Of a DNA stretch of 64,000 nt, positions 8,420 through 17,316 are shown piece by piece (position 1 is the first letter of the stretch; every line of letters starts with the position of its first letter). The notes below the pieces were generated by a model, which ran no database searches, was not told the origin of the DNA, and saw nothing but the letters and a program-made list of their open reading frames with translations. The stretch is from positions 496,001-560,000 of the forward strand of contig NZ_CP063401.1 of assembly GCF_021729885.1 (NCBI RefSeq), given 5' to 3'. Source of the stretch: Devosia sp. SL43 (GTDB lineage Bacteria > Pseudomonadota > Alphaproteobacteria > Rhizobiales > Devosiaceae). Made by a program: the position numbers and the translations under genes.

Positions 8420-8534
8420 CAGCCGGCGAATAAACCGGCCCACCAGTCACTTAGCCTAAAGATTGGGCTTGCGGTTGCATCGCCGCAAAAATAGGCTTCG
8501 GTAACTCGGACCTGTGGACGCAAAGGAAGCTGCT

Positions 8535-9569
8535 ATGAAGAATGTCATCATTACCGTGTTGGCGGTTTCGGCCGCTGCCCTGCTGTCGGCGGTACCGGCC
8601 TCTGCCCAAGGCAAGACGCTGACCATTTCCTGGTGGGGCTTCAATGGTGAAAAGCTCGAAGCGATCGTGCTGGCGCCATTCCGCGCACAATGCGGCTGCG
8701 AGATCGTGTTCGAAACCGGCAATAATGGCGAGCGCCTGAACAAAATCCAGATTCGCAACGGCGCCGGCGTGGACGTAGCCTATTTCTCCGACAGCTTCAG
8801 CCAGCAGGGCATTGAGGCGGGTCTGTTCCAGAAAATCGACCCGTCCAAGCTGCCCAACCTCGCCGGCATCTACGACCTAGCCAAGGATCCGCAAGGCGGA
8901 TATGGCCCCGCCTACACCATCGGTCGCGTCGGCATCGTCTACGACTCGGCCAAGGTGACGACCCCGATCACCTCATGGAACGATCTGTGGCGCGAGGACC
9001 TCGCGTCGTCCCTCTCCCTGCCCGGCATCACCACTACGGCCGGTCCAATGGTCGTGATGAAGGCCGGCGAACATGCCGGCGTCGATGCTTTCGCCGATCC
9101 GGATGCGGCCTTTGCTGCGGTCGATGCGCTCAAGCCGAATGTGGTCAAGAACTACAATACCGGCTCTGAGATGATCAACCTGTTCTCGACCGGCGAGGTT
9201 AGCGCCGCCATCGCGCAGGACTTCACGCTTGGCCAGATTCAAGCTGCGGTTCCAACGGTGGTCTGGGCCGACCTTGCCGAGGGTTCGATCGCCACACTCA
9301 ACACCGTCAACATCCCGGTCGGCGCCGCCGAACCTGAGTTGGCGTATGAGTTCATCAACTTCATCCTGTCCCCGGAAATCCAGCAGCAACTGGCCGAACA
9401 GGGCGTCGATGCGCCGGTCGTGACGTCTGTCACCCTGACGCCGGAGCAAGCGGCCCTGTGGACCTATGGCGCCGACCTCATCGCCGGGCTGCAACGTATC
9501 GACTATGTCCAGATGAACGCCGCCAAGGGCGGCTGGGTCGATCGCTGGAACGAAATCTTCGGCATGTAG
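8535..9569 (+). CDS. Spermidine/putrescine-type ABC transporter, periplasmic binding protein
   Basis: About 344 residues. A signal peptide (MKNVIITVLAVSAAALLSAV, cleavage near ASA-QG) is followed by a PotD/PotF-like extracellular solute-binding fold starting KTLTISWWGFNGEKL. Other family blocks include DVAYFSDSFSQQGIEAGLF, the AYTIGRVGIVYDSAKV strand and the C-terminal PVGAAEPELAYEFINFILSP. ATG 8535 is preceded by AAAGGAAG with 5 bases of spacing, and is preferred over the GTG at 8514. A small hairpin (GCCGG/CCGGC, about 8422-8440) lies in the gap after the nucleoside hydrolase. The ligand is unknown: the fold is of the polyamine group, but the neighbours are purine/nucleoside enzymes, so a nucleobase-related or other nitrogenous ligand is plausible. 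Confidence 0.82.
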   Translation: MKNVIITVLAVSAAALLSAVPASAQGKTLTISWWGFNGEKLEAIVLAPFRAQCGCEIVFETGNNGERLNKIQIRNGAGVDVAYFSDSFSQQGIEAGLFQKIDPSKLPNLAGIYDLAKDPQGGYGPAYTIGRVGIVYDSAKVTTPITSWNDLWREDLASSLSLPGITTTAGPMVVMKAGEHAGVDAFADPDAAFAAVDALKPNVVKNYNTGSEMINLFSTGEVSAAIAQDFTLGQIQAAVPTVVWADLAEGSIATLNTVNIPVGAAEPELAYEFINFILSPEIQQQLAEQGVDAPVVTSVTLTPEQAALWTYGADLIAGLQRIDYVQMNAAKGGWVDRWNEIFGM

Positions 9570-9627
9570 CCGCCGTGGCGGGGCTGCCATTGCTGCCCCG
9601 CCGTTCTCACGTCCAAGGCCCATTTCC

Positions 9628-10452
9628 ATGAAACGCTTCGCCGGCTGGACCCTGGCCTCCCCTGCGACAGTTCTGGTCGTGGTTTTCCTCGTCCTGCCGG
9701 TCCTGGCGACCATCGTCACCACCTTCACCACGCCAGACGGTCCCTTTGCGACCTATGCTGCGTTCTTCGCCAGCAGCTTCCGCCGCACCGTCCTGTTCCG
9801 GACGATCCAGATTTCTCTCGTCACTACGGTCATTGCGTTAGTGGTCGGTTTCCTAACCGCCTACGTTGTTTCGCGTGCGCCCGGCTGGCTCAAGTCCATC
9901 CTCATCATTGCGGCCGTTTTCCCGCTCCTGACCGGCGTCGTGGTGCGCTCCTTCGCCTGGCTCATCATCCTGGGCAAGAACGGCATCCTCAATTCCACGT
10001 TGCTGAACCTGGGCTTGATCGGCGAGCCGCTGACCATGCTCTACACTCAGGGCGCCGTTATCGTCGCCATGGTCTACCTCTTCGTGCCGTTGATGATCCT
10101 GACCCTCGTCGGCGTCCTCGAATCCATCCCCGACGACCTCATTCAGGCCTCCGCCTCACTCGGCGCCAAGCCGATTGCCACCTTCATGCAAGTCACCCTG
10201 CCGCTGGCCGTACCCGGCCTTATCGTGGGCGCCGTCCTGGTCTTCACCGGAAGCTTCACCTCCTACGCCACGCCCCAGCTGCTAGGCGGCGAACAGGTGA
10301 TGATGATGGGAACCCTGATGTACCAGCAGGCCATGGTTACCTTCGACTGGGTCGCCGCCTCGACCATTGCCGCTGTCATGGTCGTGATCACCATCGCCAT
10401 CGTGCTTCTGATGACCCGCGTCGCCCGCCGCCTCAACCCGATGGTCACGTAA
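9628..10452 (+). CDS. ABC transporter permease, PotB-like
   Basis: 274 residues with about six membrane segments and a binding-protein-dependent transport inner-membrane domain. The cytoplasmic EAA-loop equivalent appears as ASASLGAKPIATFMQVTLPL (about residues 172-191), and the first helix is ASPATVLVVVFLVLPVLATI. It is the first of two permeases of a heterodimeric PotBC-type channel. The stop TAA overlaps the next ATG by one base. The tight spacing with the binding protein (58 bases) and ATPase indicates one transcript. Confidence 0.85.
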   Translation: MKRFAGWTLASPATVLVVVFLVLPVLATIVTTFTTPDGPFATYAAFFASSFRRTVLFRTIQISLVTTVIALVVGFLTAYVVSRAPGWLKSILIIAAVFPLLTGVVVRSFAWLIILGKNGILNSTLLNLGLIGEPLTMLYTQGAVIVAMVYLFVPLMILTLVGVLESIPDDLIQASASLGAKPIATFMQVTLPLAVPGLIVGAVLVFTGSFTSYATPQLLGGEQVMMMGTLMYQQAMVTFDWVAASTIAAVMVVITIAIVLLMTRVARRLNPMVT

Positions 10453-11240
10453 TGACGCGTCAGATCCATCCGCTGCTGATAGCAGGCACCGTTCTCGTCT
10501 TCATGTTCCTGGTCGGTCCGCTGATCATCGTGCTCGGCGCCGCATTGAGCGACACAACCTACCTGACCTTCCCGCCGCAGGGCCTTTCGCTGCGCTGGTT
10601 CGAGAACATCTTCCAGATCGATGCTTTCCGTCGGACGATCCTCACCAGCTTGCAGATCGCGCTACTCTCGACCACGATCGCCCTGATCATCGGCATCCCG
10701 GCCGCCTATGCCCTTAACCGCTACCGCATCCAGCTGCCCGGCTGGCTCTCGACTCTATTCGTACTGCCCGTCCTCGTGCCGGAGCTCGTACTCGGCTTCT
10801 CGCTGCTGAAAAACCTGGCTGTTCAGTTCAACAGCCCGATCTACATCGCGCTGCTGTTCGGTCACGCACTCTTGGTTTTGCCCTATGTGGTGCGGGTAAT
10901 CGGCGCTTCGCTGGCCTCGTTCGACTTTTCCATCGAGGAAGCAGCGATCAGCCTTGGTTCGCCACCGCTCAAGACGTTTTTCACGATCCTGCTGCCCAAC
11001 GTGCGCTCCGGCGTCATCGCTGCCTTCATCCTGGCGTTCATCACCTCGGTCAACGACGTGTCGATCTCGATTTTCCTGACTGGGCCGGGATTGAGCACGC
11101 TGCCGATCCAGCTGCTGGCGCATATGGAGCAGTTCTTCGACCCCACCGTGGCATCGGTCTCGGTATTGCTGATGATCCTGACCGTGGCCGTGATGGCCAT
11201 TGTCGAGCGCACGCTCGGCCTGACCTTCCTAGCCAAGTAG
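10452..11240 (+). CDS. ABC transporter permease, PotC-like
   Basis: 262 residues, about six membrane segments, the second permease of the PotBC-type pair. The EAA loop is visible as EEAAISLGSPPLKTFFTILL (about residues 160-179), and the FTSVND-like FITSVNDVSISIFL segment follows, as in polyamine-type permeases. It starts inside the upstream stop codon (1-base overlap) and is followed after 4 bases by the ATPase gene. Function follows the cassette: import of the ligand bound by the 8535-9569 protein. Confidence 0.85.
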   Translation: MTRQIHPLLIAGTVLVFMFLVGPLIIVLGAALSDTTYLTFPPQGLSLRWFENIFQIDAFRRTILTSLQIALLSTTIALIIGIPAAYALNRYRIQLPGWLSTLFVLPVLVPELVLGFSLLKNLAVQFNSPIYIALLFGHALLVLPYVVRVIGASLASFDFSIEEAAISLGSPPLKTFFTILLPNVRSGVIAAFILAFITSVNDVSISIFLTGPGLSTLPIQLLAHMEQFFDPTVASVSVLLMILTVAVMAIVERTLGLTFLAK

Positions 11241-11244
11241 AACC

Positions 11245-12306
11245 ATGACCCAGGCTCTCACACTGCACGAGATCACTGCCCACTACGGCACCACCCAGGT
11301 GCTGGAAAAGCTATCGTTGAGCGTCGCAGAGGGGGAACTCGTTTCGCTCCTCGGCGCCAGCGGCTGCGGCAAGACCACGACCCTCCGCCTGGTCGCCGGC
11401 TTCCTGCAACCGACATCGGGGACCATCACCCTTGGCGGTCGCGACCTGACCCGCCTGCCGCCGCATCAGCGCGACATCGGCCTCGTCTTCCAGAATTATG
11501 CCCTGTTCCCGCATCTGTCGGTGGCCGACAATGTCGGCTTTGGCCTCAAGCAGCGCGGCATTTCCGGTGACGCCAAGGCCAAGCGTGTCGGTGCCATGCT
11601 CGACCGCGTCGGGCTTGCACAACTGGCTGATCGCCTGCCGGCCGCGCTGTCCGGTGGCCAGAAGCAACGCGTTGCCCTCGCCCGTGCCCTGGTCATCGAA
11701 CCGCCGCTGCTGATGTTCGACGAGCCCCTGTCCAACCTCGATGCCAAGCTGCGCATCGATATGCGCGTCGAAATCCGACAACTGCAGCGCGCCAATGGCA
11801 CGACCTCGGTCTATGTGACGCACGACCAGGAAGAGGCGTTCTCGATCTCCGATCGCGTCGCCATCATGCATCAGGGCCGCATCATGCAGCTCGACACGCC
11901 GGAACGGCTCTATCAGCGCCCCGCCAACGCCTTCGTCGCCCGCTTCGTCGGCTTCGAGAACCTGATCCCCATGAGCGTGGTGGCGCGCGATGGCGCGAAG
12001 ATCACCGCCGAAGCCGCAGGCGGTGTCAGGCTGACGCTGTCGCTTGAGCAGTTTGGCACCATCCCCGACCGTTTCGTGCTGGCTTGCCGGGCCGACGGCC
12101 TGGCCGTGACCGACAATGCCGGCATGGAGGGTGTTCCAGCCAATCTGGGACTTCGCACTTATCTGGGCCGCGCCTACCAATACCAGACAGAGACGCCAGC
12201 CGGTGCGCTGGTGGCCAATGGCCCCCTCACGCGGCCGCTGGAGCCCGGCACCTTGGCCAAGCTCGTGCCGGTGCCCGAGCAATGCACCATCCTCGCGCCG
12301 GAATGA
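11245..12306 (+). CDS. ABC transporter ATP-binding protein, PotA-like
   Basis: 353 residues. The N-terminal ABC domain has Walker A GASGCGKTT (about residues 36-44), Q-loop QNYALFPHLSV, signature LSGGQKQRVALARAL (about 134-148), Walker B LLMFDEPLSNLDAKL and H-loop YVTHDQEEA. The C-terminal ~110 residues form a TOBE-type regulatory domain (from about 240), as in PotA/CysA-like ATPases. The length is as expected. The TGA stop overlaps the ATG of the amidohydrolase gene (ATGA), so the transporter and the enzyme are translationally coupled, a strong hint that the imported ligand, or a product of it, is a substrate of the enzymes in this cluster. Confidence 0.88.
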   Translation: MTQALTLHEITAHYGTTQVLEKLSLSVAEGELVSLLGASGCGKTTTLRLVAGFLQPTSGTITLGGRDLTRLPPHQRDIGLVFQNYALFPHLSVADNVGFGLKQRGISGDAKAKRVGAMLDRVGLAQLADRLPAALSGGQKQRVALARALVIEPPLLMFDEPLSNLDAKLRIDMRVEIRQLQRANGTTSVYVTHDQEEAFSISDRVAIMHQGRIMQLDTPERLYQRPANAFVARFVGFENLIPMSVVARDGAKITAEAAGGVRLTLSLEQFGTIPDRFVLACRADGLAVTDNAGMEGVPANLGLRTYLGRAYQYQTETPAGALVANGPLTRPLEPGTLAKLVPVPEQCTILAPE

Positions 12307-13628
12307 CAACGCTGCTGACGAATGCCTGGCTGCTGACCATCGACGACGCCATGACCCAGCACGCCAATGGCTGGCTGCAGATCGACGGCACAACCATCAC
12401 CGCCCTCGGCTCCGGGGCACCGCCCACTGTCTCCGGTGCCGAGCTCATCGACTGTGGCGGCGATATCGTCATGCCCGGCATGATCAATACCCACTGCCAT
12501 ATGGGCATGTCGGTGTTCCGCGGCCTGGCCGAAGATATCGATGATCGCCTCTATCGCTACATCCTGCCACTGGAGCGCAAGTTCGTCACGCCGGAGATGG
12601 TCCGGATCGGCTCTGCCCTGGCCGCGCTGGAGCTGATCGAGGGCGGCGTCACCACCGTCGCGGACATGTACTATTTCGAAACCGAAGTCGCCAATGTCGT
12701 AGCGCAGGCTGGCCTGCGCGGCATTGTCGGCCAGACACTGGCCGACTTCGACCCACCCGACCACAAGAGCTTCGACGAGGGGTTTGCCCGTGTCGAGCAA
12801 CTCGCATCCGAATTCGGCACCCACCCGCTGGTGACGCCGTCCATCGCCCCGCACGCCCCCTACTCCACCGGGCTCAAGGTGATGGAGCGGGTCGCCGACT
12901 GGTCGCATGTCCATCCTGACATACCGGTGCAGATGCATCTGGCGGAGAGCGCGCTGGAGGTCAACTGGGCGCGCGAGACGCACGGCAAATCCACCGTCGC
13001 CGTGACCCGCGATGCAGGCCTGCTCAAGCCAAACCTCATTTGCGCCCATTGCCTCCAACTTGACGATGCCGACATCACCATGATGTCCGAGCATCAGGTC
13101 TGCGTCGCCACCAACCCGCGCTCTAACGGCAAGGCCGGCCGCGGCATCGCGCCGGTCGATAAGCTGCGCAATGCCGGCCTGCCTGTCGGCATTGGCAGCG
13201 ACGGCGCCATGAGCGGCAACACGCTCGACCTGTTCAGCCAGCTTGCCCCGGTCTCGATGTTTGCCAAGCTGCTTGGCGGCTCGCGCAAGCCGCTGCCGGC
13301 GATCGACGTGGTCCGCATGGCAACCATCGAAGGCGCGCGCGCTCTCAGCCTCAATCTCAAGACCGGCTCGCTCGAAGCGGGCAAGCAGGCCGACCTGATT
13401 CGTGTCAGCCTTGTTGCGCCCCGCCTGCACCCGATCTACGACCCCTATTCAATGCTGGTCTTCGCCGCCAGCCCGAGCGACGTCACCGATGTCATCGTCG
13501 CTGGCCGCTGGTTGAAGCGCGATGGCACCGTGCAGACGCTGGAGCCGAAGAAAGTCTTGCGCGACGCCATGCAGATCGCCCATGCCTTCCAGACCGAAAT
13601 GAAACTGATCGACAGGGGCGGCCCATGA
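12303..13628 (+). CDS. Amidohydrolase, MTA/SAH-deaminase / chlorohydrolase-like
   Basis: 441 residues from the ATG that overlaps the ATPase stop; the frame is open further upstream, but that part overlaps the ATPase gene. It is a cytosine-deaminase-like (TrzN/AtzB/SsnA) metal-dependent hydrolase. Motifs include NTHCHMGM (first metal His pair, about residues 62-69), APHAPYS, HLAESALE (about 213-220), ICAHCLQL and GSDGAMSGNTLDLF (metal Asp, about 299-312). Such enzymes deaminate purine-type rings or cleave related C-N bonds. Given the adenine deaminase, two nucleoside hydrolases and the importer around it, a purine or modified-purine deaminase is likely; guanine, 8-oxoguanine, SAH/MTA and triazine substrates cannot be separated by eye. 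Confidence 0.82.
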   Translation: MTTLLTNAWLLTIDDAMTQHANGWLQIDGTTITALGSGAPPTVSGAELIDCGGDIVMPGMINTHCHMGMSVFRGLAEDIDDRLYRYILPLERKFVTPEMVRIGSALAALELIEGGVTTVADMYYFETEVANVVAQAGLRGIVGQTLADFDPPDHKSFDEGFARVEQLASEFGTHPLVTPSIAPHAPYSTGLKVMERVADWSHVHPDIPVQMHLAESALEVNWARETHGKSTVAVTRDAGLLKPNLICAHCLQLDDADITMMSEHQVCVATNPRSNGKAGRGIAPVDKLRNAGLPVGIGSDGAMSGNTLDLFSQLAPVSMFAKLLGGSRKPLPAIDVVRMATIEGARALSLNLKTGSLEAGKQADLIRVSLVAPRLHPIYDPYSMLVFAASPSDVTDVIVAGRWLKRDGTVQTLEPKKVLRDAMQIAHAFQTEMKLIDRGGP

Positions 13629-13671
13629 CGTCAGCTTGTAAAACCTGCCGAAATCGGGCTGGCTCCGCGTC

Positions 13672-14562
13672 ATGAACAGACGAGTCGTCATTGACACAGA
13701 TCCCGGCCTCGACGATGCGGTCGCCATCCTCTTCGCGTTGAACAGCGGGCGTTTCGACGTTCTCGGCATCACTACGGTCGCTGGGAACATCGGCCTCGAG
13801 CGGACGACGCGCAATGCCGGCGGGCTGCTGGCGCAACTAAGTCTCAGCGACATCCCCGTGATCTCGGGCTCCAGCGAGGCCATGCTGCGCACCAATATAG
13901 ACGCCCTGGTCATCCATGGCAGCGATGGCCTACGTGGCGTCACCTTCCCCGAGCCGCTGACGCCGCCGCGCACTGGCGCCGTGGCCTGGCTCGCCGAGAC
14001 CCTGGTGAATGCACCGAGTGGCTCCATCGACATCCTGGCGCTGGGACCGCTCACCAATATCGGCCGGCTGATCAACGAGTATCCCGAGGCCGCCGCTCGG
14101 ATCGGCCGGGTTATCTGCATGGGCGGCACCATCCATGAGCCGGGCAACGCCGGCCCCGGCTCGGAGTTCAATTTTGCCTCCGATCCCGAAGCGACGGCAA
14201 TCGTGCTGCATGCCGCGATCAAGTGCGTGGTCATCCCGCTCGACGTGACACGCAAGGTCCGCGCTAGCGCTGCCTATGTCGAGGCCCTGCGCGTCACGCA
14301 GGCCGGGACCGTGGCAGCCGATCTGCTGCTGGCCTACATGCAGGACGGCAAGCAGAGCCGCCCTCTGCACGACCCCTGCGTCATGCTGTTGGCCTTGGCG
14401 CCAGAATTGTTTGACATCGAAATGCGTCGCCTGGCCGTCGATCTCAGCGACGGTGCGGATGCCGGTGCCTTGCTGGAGCGATCCACTGGCCAGCCGGTGT
14501 CCATTGCCATGCGCGTCGATGCGGATGGCGCACTCGACCTCCTGGCCAGCGGCTTCCGCTAG
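13672..14562 (+). CDS. Nucleoside hydrolase (second paralogue)
   Basis: 296 residues of the same IunH family as the 7457-8419 gene, but only distantly alike. Motifs are IDTDPGLDDAVAI at the N-terminus, GSSEAML, VIHGSDGLRG (about residues 80-89), ILALGPLTNIGRL, and an EFNFASDPEATA signature (about 165-176). It cleaves ribonucleosides into free base and ribose. It follows the aminohydrolase by 43 bases and is the last plus-strand gene of the cluster; its stop overlaps the convergent M20 hydrolase stop by 4 bases. Having two paralogues in one run suggests different nucleoside preferences. Confidence 0.87.
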   Translation: MNRRVVIDTDPGLDDAVAILFALNSGRFDVLGITTVAGNIGLERTTRNAGGLLAQLSLSDIPVISGSSEAMLRTNIDALVIHGSDGLRGVTFPEPLTPPRTGAVAWLAETLVNAPSGSIDILALGPLTNIGRLINEYPEAAARIGRVICMGGTIHEPGNAGPGSEFNFASDPEATAIVLHAAIKCVVIPLDVTRKVRASAAYVEALRVTQAGTVAADLLLAYMQDGKQSRPLHDPCVMLLALAPELFDIEMRRLAVDLSDGADAGALLERSTGQPVSIAMRVDADGALDLLASGFR

Positions 14563-15725
14563 CGCAACTGCTGCTCGACCAGGGCCGTCCAGCAACGCGC
14601 ACCCGTCATGATGGCGGCATCGTTGAAGTCGTAGCGCGAATTGTGATGCAGCGCGCCATCCACAGCCGGACCATTGCCTAGCCAGACGTAGCAGCCCGGC
14701 ACACGCTTGCTGAACTCGGCAAAGTCGTCCCCGGCCGTGGATGGCGGAAAATCGGTAACGATGGCTCCACCTGTTGCGGTCTGTGCCGCTGCTAGTGCGG
14801 CGGCCGTGGCCGTGGTGTCGTTGACCACAGGCGGGATACGGCGCTGAAAGCTATAACTTGCGCTGATGCCGAAAGCGGCGGCGATGCCTGTCGCCAGCAG
14901 GCCAATTTCGGCTTCGAGCTGATCCCGCACGGCGGCTGAATAGGCACGAGCCGTGCCGCCGATGCGGACATCATCAGGGATGACGTTGAGCGCCCGGAAA
15001 TCGCCCGCAGCAATAGCGCAGGCGCTGACGACAGCCGGCTGCAGCGGATCGACGCGGCGGGCAACGATGGTGTGGAGTGCGCCAAGGAACTGGGCAGCCG
15101 CCGTGATCGCGTCACGCCCCAGATGCGGCTTGGCGCCATGCGTGCCGACACCATGAAAGGTCACCTCCCAGCTATCGGACGATGCCAGTTGCGGCCCGGC
15201 AACCACGGCCATTTCGTCAGGCGCCAGACCCGGCATATTGTGCAGACCATAGACGGCGTCCGTTGGGAAGCGATCGAAGAACCCATCTTCGATCATCGCC
15301 CTGGCGCCACCGCGCCCTTCCTCGGCAGGTTGGAAGATGAAATGCACCGTGCCGGAAAACCGCTTCGTCCGCGCCAGATGCCGCGCGGCGGCCAGCAGCA
15401 TGACGGTATGACCATCGTGGCCGCAGGCATGCATGGTGTTCGGCGTGGTCGATTTGTAGGCCGGCTCGCCGAGTTCGGGCATGGCCAGCGCATCCATATC
15501 CGCCCGCAATGCGATGCGACCGCTACCGTCACCTACCTTGAGCGTGCCGACGACACCGGTCTTGCCGAGCCCCAGATGCACCTCGATACCCGCCTCGGCC
15601 AGAAGCCTGGCGACAATCTCGCTGGTCCTGTGCTCCTCGAAGCCGAGCTCGGGATGGGCATGCAGATCACGCCGCAGTGCGATCATCGCCTCCAGCTCGA
15701 ATGGATCGTTGTCGCCATGGGCCAT
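14559..15725 (-). CDS. M20 family amidohydrolase (hippurate hydrolase / N-acyl amino acid hydrolase type)
   Basis: 388 residues. The M20D layout is plain: LRRDLHAHPELGFEE (about residues 17-31), RADMDALAMPE (about 74-84), MHACGHDGHTVMLL (metal ligands, about 98-111), FIFQPAEEGRGGARAM with the catalytic Glu pair, and GDDFAEFSKRVPGCYVWLGNG near the C-terminus, with the dimerisation domain from about residue 185. The family removes acyl groups from amino acids or related amides. It is on the opposite strand from the purine operon and starts 75 bases from the phosphoribosyltransferase start, so the role in purine metabolism is uncertain. Carbamoyl- or ureido-compound hydrolysis would fit the neighbourhood but is only inference. 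Confidence 0.85.
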   Translation of the reverse strand: MAHGDNDPFELEAMIALRRDLHAHPELGFEEHRTSEIVARLLAEAGIEVHLGLGKTGVVGTLKVGDGSGRIALRADMDALAMPELGEPAYKSTTPNTMHACGHDGHTVMLLAAARHLARTKRFSGTVHFIFQPAEEGRGGARAMIEDGFFDRFPTDAVYGLHNMPGLAPDEMAVVAGPQLASSDSWEVTFHGVGTHGAKPHLGRDAITAAAQFLGALHTIVARRVDPLQPAVVSACAIAAGDFRALNVIPDDVRIGGTARAYSAAVRDQLEAEIGLLATGIAAAFGISASYSFQRRIPPVVNDTTATAAALAAAQTATGGAIVTDFPPSTAGDDFAEFSKRVPGCYVWLGNGPAVDGALHHNSRYDFNDAAIMTGARCWTALVEQQLR

Positions 15726-15800
15726 CGGTTGCTAAGCTCTTGAAAATCCAGTCGTGCCAGCATCCCTCATTTGCCGGCGAAAGCCAAGGAAGAGCAGCCT

Positions 15801-16487
15801 TTGCCCCTCGAACCGCACCAGTTCTGGCAAATCATCGAGCCACCTGGCACGTTCGAAACTGCCCCACCGGAAGGGTTCGCCGATGGCTACCCGGCCACCC
15901 TGCCCGACGGCCGGCAGCTCCTGCTGCCGATCCGCGAACTCCCCGGCGATGGCCTGTCGGCTGTCGCCTCGCTCATCATCAACCAAGCCAGCTTTGCAGT
16001 GGAAGACGATTTAGCGAGTGCGCTGGCGCAATTGCTGCAGCCATTCGCACCCGAGGTGATCGTCGGCGTACCGACCCTGGGACTGCCGCTGGCAAACAAC
16101 GTCGCGCGCCGGCTGGGCCATGGGCGCATGGTCGCCCTCGGGACTTCGCGCAAATTCTGGTATCGCCAGGACCTATCGGCCCCGATCTCCTCCATCACCA
16201 GCCCCGATCAGCAGAAAACGATCTTCCTTGATCCTCGCTCCCTGCCGTTGCTCGCGGGACGGCGGGTGGTCGTAGTCGACGACGTGATCAGTTCCGGCAC
16301 ATCCATGGCCGCCGTGCTGACGTTACTGGACAAGGCCGGCATTGAGCCCGTGGCCGTTGTTGCGGCCATGCTGCAGGGCAGCCGATGGCGCAGCGGACTG
16401 GCCCATTGGCAGGAACGCATTGTGGCGCCGTTAGCCTCGCCGCGACTGGCACGGACCGACACCGGACGCTGGTTGCCTACCGATTGA
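15801..16487 (+). CDS. Phosphoribosyltransferase family protein
   Basis: About 228 residues with a type I PRTase core: the PRPP-binding loop is VVVVDDVISSGTSMAA (about residues 157-172), preceded by a strand VIVGVPTLGLPLANNVARRL and a flexible-loop region RKFWYRQDLSAPISS. It transfers phosphoribose to a nucleobase-like acceptor, probably a purine in this setting. Start: TTG 15801 has a strong AAGGAAGAG 6 bases upstream and is preferred; a TTG at 15771 would add ten residues but lacks a ribosome-binding site. The stop overlaps the convergent MBL-hydrolase stop. Adenine or hypoxanthine salvage is plausible, but the acceptor-specific hood is not recognisable. Confidence 0.78.
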   Translation: MPLEPHQFWQIIEPPGTFETAPPEGFADGYPATLPDGRQLLLPIRELPGDGLSAVASLIINQASFAVEDDLASALAQLLQPFAPEVIVGVPTLGLPLANNVARRLGHGRMVALGTSRKFWYRQDLSAPISSITSPDQQKTIFLDPRSLPLLAGRRVVVVDDVISSGTSMAAVLTLLDKAGIEPVAVVAAMLQGSRWRSGLAHWQERIVAPLASPRLARTDTGRWLPTD

Positions 16488-17313
16488 GGATCGTCCCGGT
16501 CAGCACGTCGATCTGCAAGCCATCGAAAGCCGGCGTCACGCTATCCGGCGTTTTGGCCTCGACCTGCCGGTAGTCCAGGTCGATATGCATATTGGTCAGC
16601 ACCGCCTGCTTTGGCGCGAACCGCTCGATCCAGTCCAGCGTCTCGGGCAGGCTCAGATGGCTCGGATGTGGCGTGGGCCGAAGCGCATCAATGACCCAGA
16701 GATCCAGCCCCGAAATGGCTGAATAAGAGGCCTCAGGAAACCCCGATAGATCACACGAATAGGCGAAATTGCCGACGCGGAACCCCAGCGACGTGATGTT
16801 GCCATGCGTCTGCTCGAAAACCATGACGGAGATGCTGCCGCCAGGCCCGTCGATTTCGAGCACATCACCAGAGTCGATTTCATGGGCGTTGAGGATCGGC
16901 GGATAGTCGCTGCCCTTGGGCGCCTCAAAGCAATAGCCGAACGCTTCTCGGATACGCGCGCCAGCGGGCGCCGAGAAATACACATCCACCCGCTTGCGAT
17001 TATGCAGTGCGAGCACCCGCAGGTCGTCTATCCCGTGCGTGTGGTCGGCATGCTCGTGGGTATAGAGCACTGCCTCGACGCGATCGACAAGGGCATCGAG
17101 CAGTTGCTCGCGAATGTCGCAGCCGGTGTCTATGACAATGCGCGTCGGCGCCTCGCTGCCCTCGGTCCAACCCTCAAGCAGCAGCGCGCAGCGGCGGCGG
17201 CGGTTGCGCGGTTCATCGGGGTCGCAGGCGCCCCAGACGTTGCCGATGCGCGGAACGCCGCCGGACGAACCGCAGCCCAGGATGGTCGCAATGATCCGTT
17301 GGGCCGCGGGCAT
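16477..17313 (-). CDS. MBL-fold metallo-hydrolase (PhnP-like)
   Basis: 278 residues of the metallo-beta-lactamase fold, PhnP/lipoate-protein-ligase-associated type. It starts with LGCGSSGGVPRIG (about residues 12-24), has the metal motif THEHADHTHGIDDL (about 84-97), later metal His in EQTHGNITSLGF, Asp in AYSCDLSGFPE and a terminal NMHIDLDY. These enzymes hydrolyse cyclic phosphate or related phosphoesters. It is the last gene of a minus-strand run with TatD immediately upstream (3 bases), the common alphaproteobacterial order metG-tatD-MBL. The substrate is unknown. Confidence 0.85.
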   Translation of the reverse strand: MPAAQRIIATILGCGSSGGVPRIGNVWGACDPDEPRNRRRRCALLLEGWTEGSEAPTRIVIDTGCDIREQLLDALVDRVEAVLYTHEHADHTHGIDDLRVLALHNRKRVDVYFSAPAGARIREAFGYCFEAPKGSDYPPILNAHEIDSGDVLEIDGPGGSISVMVFEQTHGNITSLGFRVGNFAYSCDLSGFPEASYSAISGLDLWVIDALRPTPHPSHLSLPETLDWIERFAPKQAVLTNMHIDLDYRQVEAKTPDSVTPAFDGLQIDVLTGTILNR

Positions 17314-17316
17314 AAC

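Noticed and set aside
12084-12302. N-terminal extension of the amidohydrolase frame
   Set aside because: It overlaps the ABC ATPase gene in another frame and precedes the normal family start at 12303.
12174-13430. 418-codon open frame on the minus strand
   Set aside because: Antisense to the amidohydrolase gene with conserved motifs on the plus strand.
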